A stretch of DNA of 64,000 nt from Nymphalis io (lineage: Eukaryota; Arthropoda; Insecta; Lepidoptera; Nymphalidae): positions 186,001 to 250,000 of the forward strand of contig NC_065907.1 of assembly GCF_905147045.1 (NCBI RefSeq), read 5' to 3'. Within the stretch, counting starts at the first letter, position 1. The number at the start of each line of letters is the position of its first letter. The notes under the pieces are model-generated. The model was not told where the DNA came from, ran no database searches, and worked only from the letters and a program-made list of their open reading frames with translations. This document shows, piece by piece, positions 23,130-35,947 of this stretch. The translations under genes were made by a program, and so were the position numbers.

Positions 23130-23225
23130 ATCCGAGATGGCCCAGTGGTAAAAACGCGTGAATCTTAACCGATGATCGTGGGTTTAAACCCGGGCAAGCA
23201 CCACTGAATTTTCATGTGCTTAATT
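23130..23225 (+). mobile_element. SINE-A head, split by a second SINE
   Basis: First part of a + strand SINE-A (CCGAGATGGCCCAGTGG through CATGTGCTTAATT). Its remaining part resumes at 23578, after a reverse SINE-A inserted into it. Confidence 0.85.
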
Positions 23226-23566
23226 CCGTAATAGCCTGTGAATGTCCCACTGCTGGGCTAAAGGCCTCCTCTCCTCTTTTTGAGGAGAAGGTTTGGAGCT
23301 TATTCCACCACGCTGCTCCAATGCGGGTTAGTAGAATTCACATGTGGCACAATTTCAGTGAATTGAAGTGAAAAAAGTGAAACCTGCATGTGTCTAATAC
23401 ACATGCAGGTTTCCTCACGATGATTTCTTTAACCGTAAAGCACGAGATGAATTATAATCACAAATTAAGCACATGAAAATTCAGTGGTGCTTGCCCGGGT
23501 TTGAACCCATGATCATCGGTTAAGATTCACGCGTTCTTACCACAGGGCCATCTCGGTTTTTTTTTT
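23226..23566 (-). mobile_element. SINE-A inserted into another SINE-A
   Basis: Full-length reverse copy flanked by an exact 11-bp target duplication TGTGCTTAATT (23215-23225 and 23567-23577), a sequence belonging to the host SINE. Internally it carries an extra inverted duplication (15-bp stem, 23379-23413) not found in other copies. The T-run at 23556-23567 next to the head is unusual for this family. Confidence 0.9.
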
Positions 23567-23577
23567 TGTGCTTAATT

Positions 23578-23780
23578 AACGATTATAATTCATCTCGTGC
23601 TTTACGGCGAAGGAAAACATCGTGAGAAAACCTACATGTGTCTAATTTCACTGAAATTCTGCCACATGTGTATTCCACCAAACCGCATTGGAGCAGCGTG
23701 GTGGAATAAGCTCCAAACCTTCTCAAAAAGAGGAGAGGAGACCTTTAGCCCAGCAGTGGGACATTCACAGGCTGTTACGG
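23578..23780 (+). mobile_element. SINE-A tail, second part of the split copy
   Basis: Continues the copy begun at 23130: TAATTCATCTCGTGC, GGAAAACATCGTGAG, GGAATAAGCTCC and CACAGGCTGTTAC, then an A-rich tract. Confidence 0.85.
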
Positions 23781-23789
23781 TAAAAAAAA

Positions 23790-26700
23790 AAACAAAACAT
23801 TTTGAAATCTAAATTTAACCGAACGAGTTACAAGATATATTTAACCTGATACGATATATACATACGTTTGCAAAACTATCATCGAGTTAATTTAAACGAG
23901 AAAGTGTTGCGTCAAACTTGTGTGTTTTTTTCTTCATCGTCCGAGTAACGTGTTCCTTTGTTGACTACTTTTTTCTTGTCCGAGAAACATAATCCTGTAT
24001 GAAGCCTCCTTGGTCCTACTATAAGTTTTCGAAGGATTTTTAAATGTGGGCGAGTATTATGTGAAAGCTATTTACATACTAACTTAACCATTTTTTTGTT
24101 TAAATCTTTATTATGATGTTGGTTTTTATATATTTGTAAAGGTCGTGTCGTTAAGGTTACAATGCAGACAGAGTCTCAAATACTTGTTTGGTTCCTAGTA
24201 AATCATAAATGACCGATTTCGGCAAACTCATGTCCGACACGACCGTCGATGGATTAGGAGCAAGACCAACGGCTTTTTGTGTACACGAATTATTATTTCT
24301 TAATTATATTTATTTGCAGTATATTTCAAAAACGGACTTAAAATACAAATGTTAACTACTTTAAATACATTTGACCGGAATGACTTTAAATACAAAATAC
24401 CTTTCAACTTAACAATTCAGAAAAAATCCAATGGTACGTCGCCGCGCGTTCGTAACAAAACACTGAATGGCTGATAATATCACACTCACGATTAAAAGTA
24501 AATCAGTCGATGCTATTCAACGGTGACCCTAAATTGCATACAACCCCTAATAAATGCCCATAATACTCCAACAGATATTAAGCAAAGGGTGATTCGAAGA
24601 ATAGGCCACCAACGTCGCCCATTGAACCAATTCTTTAACGGTCAGCGTGCGACGTTTTTTGTCCACCTTAAAGTTTTATGTTCATTGTTCGACGATATAA
24701 TGTTATAATTTGTTGTCAATTCTTGTTTGGACAGCGAAATAGCTTTGTCACAATAACAAAGGGTTAATGTCATTGTAATATAATCACATTTCACTTTAGA
24801 ACTGATAACAAACACCAGACAAAAGTATCTTGTATTGATAATAAATAAAATATATTTAAATTTTTGATCAAAAAATCGCAATTATTTATATGTATTAATG
24901 TTCGCTCAAGAGTCGAATTTCGAACATAACCATTATTAAAAAATTAAAGCAAACATACGAATTTGCATATTTCTAACCAAGCATAAAATTAATAAAAGAA
25001 AATCGTTTGACACACACAGGAGAAAAGGGAACTGAAATATTTTCACTTTGTTTATATAGTTTGTTATATGAGTGTGTTTTAAGAAAACTAGCTGAATATC
25101 CTGCTTAAGATGCTTTCAATATAAATTACGGTTAATCATTTATATACTGGAAATATATAAAATTAAAAATAACAACTTTTCCACAGCTCTCAATGACCGC
25201 AATGCATCAAACACGAAACCATAGAGGAACACGGACGATTCTGAATATTTTAGCACTGATTCATCTCCTTGGCAATTATTATTGAAATATTGTACAGAGT
25301 AAACATGTTTTCAACAAGTTATATTTCCGTGTGGAAGATTAAGTCGCGTCGGCTTCCTGGGTTCCGTTAATAGTGTCTATTACTGTACGATCATACTTGC
25401 TACTTTCTAGGTTATCGTCGGTGTCCTGGATGGCTTTTGTGGACAAATAAGGTCTTTTAGTACGTACTACGTAGGATTTAGTTAAATCCGCAAATTGAAT
25501 TTCCCTTTACGATTGCCTTTCTATTGTTTCCTAACGGCGGGTGTCGAACGCTTCCGATAAATCTGTCGTTCTGAAACAACGTACATATTCGTTAGTTGCG
25601 CGTGCGCGTGTACGACTATATTAGCTATTTCTTGCGGTTTCGGTTGCGTAAAATAAGTTTTCTACTATTCTAAGAAGTTCTATACTAATACAGTAATGAC
25701 AATAAAAGAGAAACGAAGTCGAATAGGTCCGCTAGAGATCATCAGTCACATACGCTTAAACGAATGATTCCGACTTTATGTAGAAGTAATGTACAATTTG
25801 TTTTCAGTAGAAAGTTGTTCGAGATATCTTACGCATATATAGGTATTTTTATTCGTCAATATGGGTCGTAATGGATCGACGTAGACATTTTGAATTACGA
25901 ATTATGTTTTACGTTAGTAATAAGCAAATTAAGTTTATATTTGCCTAATCTAAGGTATATAATTATATTGTATGACTTTCATTGATATGGTTTACGAATA
26001 TTCAAAATAAGTATCGCGGCGATCGGCTTAATACTTAGTTACAAAAATTGTTTGCCGTTGAAATAAATTTATAATACAAGAATTGCTCATTTAATATTGT
26101 GCGATATTGTCAACTGGCCGACAATTGTAAAGCAATAGAAAAATATTATGGAGTTACAGTACGTTAAAAACAATGTATAATATAGTTAATTCAAATAACA
26201 AATGGTCTTGATCAATTTTCTTAATTATTTGCTAACCGAATTTGGTCAATCCTCAGACATATTAAGATCCCTGCAGCCCAATCAATTATTGTCATGCGTG
26301 ACTGCTAATCCGACTGCGTCACACACTCCATTGGGGTGCAATGTTGTGGCTATAATTGATGATTCCATGGGATCTGCCGTTTAGGGTTCTAAGTAAATTA
26401 CTGCAATGGACGCTGGGGATAATCTATTTGTGCGTAAAGTTTGTTTATATTAAAATTTTTCTTAATATTTATTTGCATATATAACTAAAGCTTATGTCTA
26501 AATAAATTAGAGACTTATTAGAGTATTATTATTGCACAATCTTATAACTTCTTTAAATTTAATTGAAAAGAGAATATATATTGACGTCATAATAATAAAT
26601 GCAGTACAGTCATCCTCAATAGAGATCTGAGGTAGACGAAATTAATTATGACAGACATACTAGTAGCACGAATAAAATAAAATGTTGTAAATTAATTTCA

Positions 26701-29527
26701 GCAAAACAACTTAGGTGCAACTTTAAGTTTAGCTAACACAAATTTAATAGGAAAAAAATTCGAACTAATAACAGCCCTATACATTAAGAGCCATAATACA
26801 AATGAATTGTACTTCACAATTACTTCAAGTTAAAACCGTACTGAATTCCCAAATGGAGATTTCAAAGAATTTCTTTCACCGGAAATAGTCGATGAGGGTG
26901 TCAACCCCACAAATGTCACAAACAAAACGTTCAACTTAATCTCAGAGGAATTTTTCAATCAACCACATACACTTCATAATTCCTTCACAGTTGAGCATGA
27001 GAACCCTGATGATAAAGATCACTACAAAGCAACACACACCGTAGTGACATCAAGATTGGGTTTAGATTCGATCGATTCATGAAGTACTAAAAAAAGTGAA
27101 ATGGCGCGTACAATAGGATAGGTCGGCCATTGAAACAAATCTGTTTAGGGCGAAGGGCAAACATCCTTAACTTGTCTTGAACTCGTTTGAGCATTTGATC
27201 TGAGATTAAATAATCGCTTTTGTCATCAAATCAATTTTAGTTAAAGGCTTAAGCTGATGTTTAATCTATACGTATAATTAAATTTTATACAGACATTAGA
27301 CAAGGGTATTTTCTTTAAATATTGGTTAAAGGCAATATTTGAAATATATGTAGTTGCGGAATCGTTGTTGAAAAAAACTATTTCTATTTAAATATGTGCT
27401 ACATTTTAAGTTTAATTAGCTTTGAGATAAATTGCTCACGTTTTATTATATTGTTTTTTATGAAATTTTTTTTCCTAGTAAATATACTCGAAGTTATCCG
27501 ACATAGGTATTACTTGTCAGTCCATCTCATACTTTGATAGTTCGAAGAGTCATGTGACCGCGAAGCCACACGCATTGTTACTGATAAGAATCTTGTTCGT
27601 CAATCACTACCAGGAACTACCCTTATAAAAGACCTCTAAGGATACGATCCATTTTAAACCTTATACTTTATTATTAAGGTATTTTTTTGCGTTCCAAAAA
27701 TAAACGTCAGGTGACGTTTTGTTTAAATACCATTTATAAATTGGTAAGGCGTTGTCTTTGAGGTCGTCAAATTGATCCCTATATGTATCGTTGTTATTTA
27801 TTGTACTTTAAAAATATGTTATTTTATAGATATTTATTATTATATTATGTAAATAACTTACAGTAATACGTTAATTCAAATATCATTGAAATTATATAAA
27901 AAATACGATACTAATTTATTAAATTTATTCTTAAAGCATACAATGTTTTCGTTTAAATGTTTTTTTAGGTACGCCTATAATTTAAATAGCAAGAACTTAT
28001 TACTCACAGAACTCGATATAAGCAATAAATAATCAATAGTCACATAATTACTCTTCATAAAAACAAATCTGCCATCCTTGTTCCTCTTAACTCCCAACTC
28101 CTGATTCCCAAATCAGGCGAGCGTCAAGGAGCGCTAACGAATGGTCAAAACAAATCATCAGACGTTTCGCTTTGTAACCGGAAAGATCGCCTCCGTAACC
28201 AATTTCCAGTCAGACGATTCTCATTAACGTAAATAGCATGGCACCATTTTGTACCATGCGTCAAGACCATAAGGGCAGACGAAAACTTTTTTGGAATTGC
28301 TGAGCGGTAAAATTATTGTTGTAAAAGCACAGAAGACTGATTTATATAGAGCGAGCCGACTCCACCGATGTGTCTAATAAATCTCAATCAAGATCCGAGA
28401 TACGATATGATTGGTCGTCTGTCGGCGCCGCGCGCCGGGGAGATGCCAAAGATAGTCGCGTTACATAACTAGATTTGCGTGGTAATGAACCGATTATTTT
28501 TTATTTGGACCGCCTTAAGCTTTGCTGCAACGTCCTTTACCATATCCGCGGAACCGTGACAAATGATATTGATAGGTTTTTTTTAAATTGATGCGTTTCC
28601 CGCAGTCTTAATCTTCCATGTAGATACGGCGACAAAACGTATGTGAAAATTAAATTCCAAAGTAAAATAGATTAAACGAAACGAGAATTCACGAGCAGTT
28701 TTCCAAAAGGGGAAAATCCTATAAATAAATATTTTAAAGGAATTTCCTTAGACGAAAAAGGAGCAATAGATTTTTTAAGACGGAGATAAGATTGAAAAGA
28801 AGGGTGAGGCTAACAATACAATGAGTATATCACAACAATGATGTATTAGGCGATGGAATCGATAGTTTTGGAATAAATCACGTTTCAGTAATGTGTTTTG
28901 GAGATATCGGTGCTTTATCCATCCAACATACGCGTGACGCCAGTTCATAATTTATAGGACAATGGGATGAACTATTTTTAACGATAAATCTCCTAAATTT
29001 CTGAACGATAAATAATCGTTTAAAAGTAAAACTGTTTTGATCGGTACAATATTATCGTCATTAAATATTTACAACTGACACGATATTTATAGAAGAATAG
29101 TTAAGTGTGTTTGTCAATAATATGACAATATGTCGGATTTTGGCGCATTTATAAGTCCTTAAGTATTTATAATCGTTTACTGCTATTAAAAGTACAAGTT
29201 GTGCTTATTTTTAAAAAGATAAAGAGAAGAGGTGCTGTTTATTTTTCAACTGTAAAATAAAGGCTACAAACCATTGCAGGAAAAAGATTTTTTTATGTTT
29301 TTTTTATTTTGAAAAAAATTTCACCAGCGGTCGTAATTGCAATGCAAAACTAATATGTTTGCCGGTACTTTACGTCATAATTGATCCGTCATATGTTATT
29401 AAGCTGTCTCCTTTAACAAGAAATTCAATTCTACACTCGTTTTAATCCATAATTATATCCAGTAAATATTTATTATATATCGATCGATCTGTTTGTAATA
29501 ATTAGATATGGAAGATCTTCGAGACAA
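23790..29527. other. Non-coding stretch
   Basis: Holds the candidate decayed exon at 26.7-27.1 kb. GC-richer patches near 25.33-25.62 kb (GCGCGTGCGCGTGTACG) and 28.37-28.46 kb (TCGGCGCCGCGCGCCGG) could be regulatory. No supported gene. Confidence 0.45.
26702..27079 (+). pseudogene. Possible decayed exon with one internal stop
   Basis: After an acceptor-like AATTAATTTCAG a single frame runs 43 codons (starts QNNLGATLSLANTN, ends ELYFTITSS), meets TAA at 26831, and continues in the same frame for 82 more codons (GDFKEFLSPEIVDEG, NVTNKTFNLISEEFF, SFTVEHENPDDKDHY, THTVVTSRLGLDSIDS) to TGA at 27080. Composition and local GC look protein-like, with an N-glycosylation-like NVTNKT. There is no in-frame ATG. 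No family is recognised. In AT-rich DNA a stretch like this can arise by chance, so it is only a candidate. Confidence 0.25.
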
Positions 29528-29566
29528 AAAATAAATTTCGTTTACAATATAAACGAAATTTATTTT
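29528..29566. repeat. 17-bp inverted repeat, 5-nt loop
   Basis: AAAATAAATTTCGTTTA (29528-29544) pairs with 29550-29566 without mismatch, directly before the SINE tail at 29576. Confidence 0.9.
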
Positions 29567-29575
29567 AAAGTACAG

Positions 29576-29658
29576 TGCAGAACCTTCTCCTCAAAAAAGG
29601 GAGAGGAGGCCTTTAGCCCAGCAGTAGGACATTCACAGGCTGTTACGGATACGGACGG
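29576..29658 (+). mobile_element. SINE-A, 5'-truncated tail
   Basis: The last ~70 bp of SINE-A (AACCTTCTCCTC ... GGCTGTTAC) flanked by AAGTACAG at 29568-29575 and 29659-29666. It sits 10 bp from a 17-bp-stem inverted repeat at 29528-29566. Confidence 0.75.
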
Positions 29659-30151
29659 AAGTACAGAAACAAATATGTCGCAACTCATAAAAGACACCCG
29701 TTTTTGGTCTCTTTCAACATCCCCCGGTTAAACCCCCCACCCCCTATCTATCTTTTAAAAAAATTATTCTCGTACACGGTCCCTAAAATCCTATTAAAAA
29801 TTATAATTTAGTTTTACAACGTCTACTTCGCCGTCAATTCATCAATCAATACGATTTCGACGTAAATCAGCAAAAACTGAGCAAGTGTTGATGAATTCTT
29901 TGATTTGAACCGATCACCCGGACGCCTGCAGGAAATACGTTCGTTGCGCGAAGTTTGTTTCAACCTTTGTTATTATGTACATATCCCTCTGCGATGATTT
30001 TGAATGTTTAAAAAAACTATGTTATTATATAAATTATAAATTAATCGTTCGTTAATTATGTATAGTTATAGATCGGGGTGAAGAATTTGTTTTTATTACA
30101 TAAAATACATTTATTTATTTATTACAAAATACTTACATTAAGTTCCAATCC

Positions 30152-30370
30152 ATGAATTTTTTTTTGCGTTCGATTAAGCTTTATGCTTTCTATATAAGAT
30201 TATCTAACGCTCGCTGTATTTTGCAATGCATCTTTAAATTATTTTGTGAATCATTATCCAAAACGACTTGCGATGAAATATTCTGCGCACTCATTGTTAT
30301 ACCAATTGTGATGGCGATCGGTTTAACAGTATTTAAGTTATTTGCAGAGCCATCTAATGTGAGTTACAAC
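30152..30370 (+). CDS. Unsupported small ORF with one membrane segment
   Basis: 73 codons with a hydrophobic stretch (ALIVIPIVMAIGLTVFKLF, near residues 46-65) and several Cys. The start context is fair, but nearby DNA shows no splice sites or coding bias and no homologue is recognised. Probably chance. Confidence 0.12.
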
Positions 30371-31121
30371 TAAGTTGATTATATGAAAACATTCTCAATA
30401 AAAAACTATTTAAACATAAGACTTGTAAAGTGATCAGTCAAAATATGTAGTATACCGACGCATTTTTACACGATGGGATTTGGCAGTATGGTTGTGTATT
30501 TTAATTTTGACTTCGTCTTAATTATTTATGATATATGTATTATAAGATTTTCGAATGTAGGTAAATAGAACAATTTGAATTTGTTATCTGAACTATCATA
30601 AAAATCATTCTGTTATAAATATTTTTTATTTATTTATAAACATTTGACTAGTTAAATATTAAACTTTCGTTATATTATTAGTATTGAAATAATAATTTAT
30701 GTTATCCCAGTTAGTAACCTTTTTAAGAATTCAAATATTTTTACAAGTTTAAGATTTAGTAGGAATCCCGTAATGGCGTCACAGACATCGCTCCCGATCT
30801 TTATTTTTCAGCTTTCTCTTTTATATGAATGCCTGATGCATTCCTCCTTTGATTTACAATAAACGTGACTTCTTGTAAAGAATTGGAGTAGTTTTATTAT
30901 TTATCCTTCTCGTTCGTACTTTGATGTGAACTTTACGAGCTCTGGATGAAAGAACCTTCGTATTACATGAAAATATATCAGAAACAGTTCGTTGCGTTGT
31001 TTATGATCTTTGACTTTCGGCTTTATCTATACAACACTACTGACGGTTGGTTGTGTTTGATTTGAGTGTATCGTTTCGGGAAACTATTCTTTCCGTATTT
31101 CATACGAAATACTTATCTTTA

Positions 31122-31327
31122 TTAGTAAAGTCCCACTGCTGGACTAAGACCTCTCCTAATGAGAAGGTTTGAAAGTTTTGCGATGCTCCTGTGCGTGTTC
31201 GCAAATACACATGTGACAACTTATCATAGCAAAGAGTACATACAAAATTAGCGCTTCTATTTTGGGTTTGAACCCACAAGCGTCGGTTAATATTCACGTG
31301 TTCTAACAACTGGGCCCTCTCGGCTCA
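31122..31327 (-). mobile_element. SINE-A, diverged and shortened
   Basis: Reverse copy with recognisable tail (GTCCCACTGCTGGACTAAG), B-box (GGGTTTGAACCCA inverted) and head (GGGCCCTCTCGGC), but many internal losses. Confidence 0.75.
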
Positions 31328-31806
31328 CTGGAACATTAAATATCATACATACAAAAGTAAAGTTAATATTAACTTAAGTTATACAAAAATAACCATCGAT
31401 ATGTATTACTATGTATGTATAGTCATATAAAATTAATATTAAAGATGGTACCAACATGAATTAGTACCACCGAGGTCGTGCGGTAGAAACAATACCCCCG
31501 GCTGGTCACGGCGATCTGTCATGTCGTCTCCGCTGACCAGACCGCCTGGTAATGCGAGTGATTGAAAATTATACGCAAAGACAAATGGAAAAAAAAACGA
31601 AGTCTCTGTTGATATGAGCTGAATTGTATTTACTACGTATAAGAAATACTATCCGCTTTAGAAGATGACATTGCAAAAAAAAAACTACGAATTAATTAAA
31701 TAATAGTATAAAATAATTTTGAAACCTGCCGCTGTTATGAAAAAAAGGCAAGAGTAAATTGTTTTAATATTAAAATAACATGAAGGAATTGGAAGGCACA
31801 ATTCTT

Positions 31807-31832
31807 AACTAAACAACGTTTGTTTAGTTAAA
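31807..31832. repeat. Short inverted repeat
   Basis: TTAACTAAACAA pairs with TTGTTTAGTTAA across a 2-3 nt loop; it lies 90 bp before the palindrome at 31923. Confidence 0.7.
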
Positions 31833-31922
31833 AAATGCTGTCTCTACTTTTCTTTTCCACGTGAAACGAATAATGACAGAAATAGTGAAATCAGTGATTA
31901 GTTGTAAAATAAAAAACGGTTT

Positions 31923-31958
31923 TTTATTTGCTATATACATATGTATATAGCAAATAAA
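31923..31958. repeat. Perfect 36-bp palindrome
   Basis: TTTATTTGCTATATACAT followed at once by its exact reverse complement, with no loop. Could extrude as a cruciform. Confidence 0.95.
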
Positions 31959-33454
31959 TGTCTAAGTTTCGCTAACACAGTTAACTTTTAAGAATATAAT
32001 ACATTACCTAAGTTTTCATTAACTTAATTATAGTAAATTGAATAACAAAATTAAATATAAAATAATAAGAAGACACACGTCTCATGTTTGATTGACCAGA
32101 GACAACTTGTTATCCATCATAAATATCATTTACTTTTCGAAACGGTATAAATTTCAAAATAACGAGTAACATCCGTATGAAGTTCGGAGTTTTTCTCACT
32201 CATCTCGTTACACTCGATACAACCGGGAAAGACGATCTAAGGCGAGCGATCCTGCCGAGGTCCTGCCAAATTTAGCAGATGCATCAGACCGCATCAAGGT
32301 ATGACAGATCGACATCTGTGATCGATAGTGTTGTACCTGTCGAGGACAAACGAGTTCTTTTCGGATGTTTACCGACAATCAAGACCTTTTGTATTCTATA
32401 AATTGGTTAACGTACAAAATGTCCGTTCCGTTGAATTATTGTTATCTTATATTAATTATTTTTAATTTAATTAAGAGTGTTTATCGTTGATCATGAGTTG
32501 TATCAATTATATAAATTGTGATACTGATATTGCTGCTTTTCGTAATGATTTAAAATACAGCAGAAAAAATATCCAACAATCCGCTTTGGAGAATCGCGGT
32601 AGAATCAGCTTGAACTCTCTCCCTTCTCCTCAGGACACTGCTACCCTTTAGCTTTACGAGAGAAAAACAATTATTGTTAATTTCTTGTAATAATTTGCTA
32701 TACAAATAATTATATAAGTTATAAGCGTATATAAGCGTAAGCATTGATCTCATTGGTGTTAGTCAAATAGATTTATTATTCCATATGCGCAAGCTCTAAA
32801 TCTAAAGTGGCGTTGTAGCAAAACTATGTTATCATTAACGACAAAGGCATTATATGATACAAACATACGTAAAAGAGGCGCCATCTTGTTAAAGATGTTA
32901 CGAAATTCTTGATATTTTTGACGGAAAAGGATCGTTTAAACCTGTCAAAATAAATGGCGATCAATCTTTCGGACAACAAAAGATCTAAAAGCGTTAGATA
33001 TTGATATCGATAAGTGTTAATGTTGTATTTGAATCGTAGTTATATGTTAGTTTGCGGAGGGAAGATCGATCGGCGAGCTATTGATAATTATTCAGTTGTG
33101 GTTGCCGTAATTTTCAAGGTTTACATAACTTTTTGCGGTATGGTTCCGATATTGTATATCTCAACCCGCAGGCATTGACTAAGAGCATCCATCAACTGAA
33201 CATGTCAATCATCGTAAATACCTCATTGGTGGAAAAAAGGCAATCCATTGAAAAGCATTATATTATGGGTCGGCGTAAGCAAAGGGCCGGCTTTAACAGT
33301 GGAAAAATCATTTCTATTAACTGAACGCACTGCCCCTCTACCACCATATCAACGGTATACGGGGAAGTGATGATAAAGATATTATAACTTTATATAGTTG
33401 AACATGAATTTGAGTCCAAGTCAGAAATATTCGTCTACCAAAGTGTACGTAGCT

Positions 33455-33475
33455 AACGATGCGAAGCGCATCGTT
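33455..33475. repeat. Tight GC-containing hairpin
   Basis: AACGATGCG, a 3-nt loop AAG, then CGCATCGTT: a 9-bp perfect stem. A (TA)n tract lies 100 bp downstream. Confidence 0.8.
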
Positions 33476-33574
33476 TATATCTAGGCTTATGTGTCATCAG
33501 AGTAAATATACTTCAAAAAATTATATAACTGACTTTTGCTTGGCAAAACTAAATAAGCGACATTTACATCGCTT

Positions 33575-33578
<4 letters not shown>

Positions 33579-33605
<27 letters not shown>
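33579..33605. repeat. (TA)n microsatellite
   Basis: About 13 TA units. The short frames on both strands here owe their YIYIYI runs to it. Confidence 0.9.
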
Positions 33606-33611
<6 letters not shown>

Positions 33612-34154
33612 ATTGTAAACGAAAAGTCACTATTAAAATTTTATTAGAAGTGATAGAGCCCAGTATATATATAACATAAAACCATGTCATGAAGGTTGAA
33701 CTCTTGAATGGAGCTCATCCTGCCGCCGATAGAAGAACATACAGAAATACACGCCGATGGCCCCTTGCCCGATTGAAAAGAAATGATACAAAATGTGTAT
33801 CCTAATTAGATTAGCAGCAAAGCTGGAGCCACACCCTAGTCCATAATTAAGGCACTACGAAGTCTTCGCTCTCGCTTCGCTTGACCCCGCCGGTGTTTTC
33901 AATCATTCATTGTTTAGACATACGGTCATTGACAGCAATTTATATATCAAACGCACGATGAAAACACTCTTCGAGTCGGCAACAACAAAGCGAATGCACT
34001 TTGTTCTCCAATTATCCTCTCATGACCCTCCTCTAAATTTGACTATTGCTCTTTATATTGTATTGAATCTAACTGCCTCTTGTTGTGTGACATTTCCTTC
34101 TATCACGACATTATTTAATAAAAAGGCTAAAATATTTATTCCTTTACTGTTCAT

Positions 34155-34283
34155 TTACAAGGCCAATGTGCCACCAATCTTGGAACTTGATGTTACACCC
34201 TTGTGCCTGTAATTAACACTAACTAAGTGTTGCTGCTTGGCGGTAGAATATTTGATGCGTGGGTGGTACTTACCCAGGTGGAT
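34155..34283 (-). mobile_element. LINE 3'-region fragment (type L1b)
   Basis: Reverse fragment with GCCAATGTGCCACCAATC, GATGTTACACCCTTGTGCC, GGCGGTAGAATATTTGATG and GTGGGTGGTACTTACCC. Nearby short reading frames (33910-34212 and 34227-34433) run across it. Confidence 0.7.
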
Positions 34284-35837
34284 AGATACTCAATTCGATT
34301 TTCAAGTCTTAAAACAAAAAAATCGTCTGATCTCCCCAAAGTATTCCTCGATTGTCAAATCTTAATATACAGATCACAAACCCGCACAACTTTATCAAAT
34401 GCGCAATTCGAACTGAACCAACAAAGAGTTTGAGATTTCTTCATACGGTATAAATAAATAAAATTACGTTTTAATTGGGAGGTGCCGAGATCAATACGAT
34501 ACGTCGTTTGGTCGAGACGATAAAAAATATCGCGAGCGACCCTTCGAACAGTACTTAAATGTCAACAAAGTGACTCTAATACCGTTACGTTTAACTTCAT
34601 GGGGCCCTTTACACCTCACGACATTAAATCTATGGTATTCAAAATGCCAATAGGTAATGATGTACAGCATTTATAGTCTATCTAACCTTACTGACGAATG
34701 TTCCTTTTGACCTTTTGACCAATGAAAACATAAAGATATTTCGAATGATGCTTAGAACATAGAACAATCCAATTGGCCCACATCAGAGCCCATTACATTT
34801 TTTTGTTTATTTAGATAATGTAGACGAAAAAATGGGTCTCCAATTGTCAACTTAGATGGCCACTTTTTATAGTTCTTTTCAAAACATCTTCTATGCTGCT
34901 CTATTTTTTCTAGAAATATTTTTCCATAAACCTAGCTGTAATACTTATACATGACGCAAACCCATTAGAACACGGGTTTTCCTAAGTACTTCATTCGTTT
35001 AATTTATGTCACGTTACGTGCAGAGGAAAACGAGTTGAGGAAATATCAATATTTTAGATTTATATAAAGTGATTCTCGTTGGTACCTACCTAGAAGTTTC
35101 CTGCTTGCGCCAAAGACCATATCTGCATCTCTACATATTTATTATAATATACTTTTGTACATATAAATATTCATATTAACCTAATACTATATTTGTTTAT
35201 TAAAATAAATTGATATGCTTGCATAGTAAATATTATAATGGTATCTGACTATATTTTAAAATCGTGTCGTGTGATCTAAATAGCTTTTATGTTGCCGAAA
35301 TGAATTAGTAAATCGGCGTTGACATTCCCGACGTCCCGCCCGATGTCCCGGATAAAAAGAGCGACAATGTCTAATTTATTTATGAGAATCGGGACGCAAC
35401 AATGCTTGGAGATGCTGTCCAAACAGACTCCGATAACGCCTAACGCCCTCTAGAGATTATTGCTTTACTCACACTATTCAATTTAATAATTGTTTTGAAA
35501 ATATTTTGGTGACATACGATAAAGAATTCGAAACTAACCTCGATCACAAGGGCCTTCCATATTCCATAAGGGCAGTGCTATTGTGTTAGACCTCATGTCG
35601 TATCTCACTCGTGAAATGTTAAAAACCGATTAAAATTAATAACATTTTTTATGCGTGTATTGTCCTGACATTTCACAACAGATTTCTGCGGCGAATTTCG
35701 TGTTTGCTCTTAAAGATAAGCTCTACAGTTTAATAGGTATTATCATTTGTCAATTTATCACGTTTTTATTCGTAATAAATTATATATAGACATTACGTGC
35801 TATTTGTGGATATGTAGTTAACGCCGAACACCGGGCT

Positions 35838-35947
35838 GCTACTGAGATTTTTTATAAGTAAAATCCTATAACTTTTTATTTTCTTAACTCGAGGCTTAAA
35901 CTAAGGGCCGCGGGCCTTACGAGCTAACCACTAGACTAACCCGAGAT
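35838..35947 (-). mobile_element. SINE-B head, eroded
   Basis: Reverse copy of the head and following block: GGGCTGCTACTGAG, CTATAACTTTTTATTTTC, then GGCCTTACGAGCTAACC and ACTAGACTAACCCGAG. The tRNA part is degraded. Confidence 0.55.

Noticed and set aside
23597..23812. 71-codon forward frame, similar to one at 437-679
   Set aside because: Both are the same part of SINE-A read in the same chance frame; the similarity is repeat identity.
33133..33324. 63-codon frame with basic end
   Set aside because: Ordinary AT-rich chance frame, no homologue recognised and no splice context.
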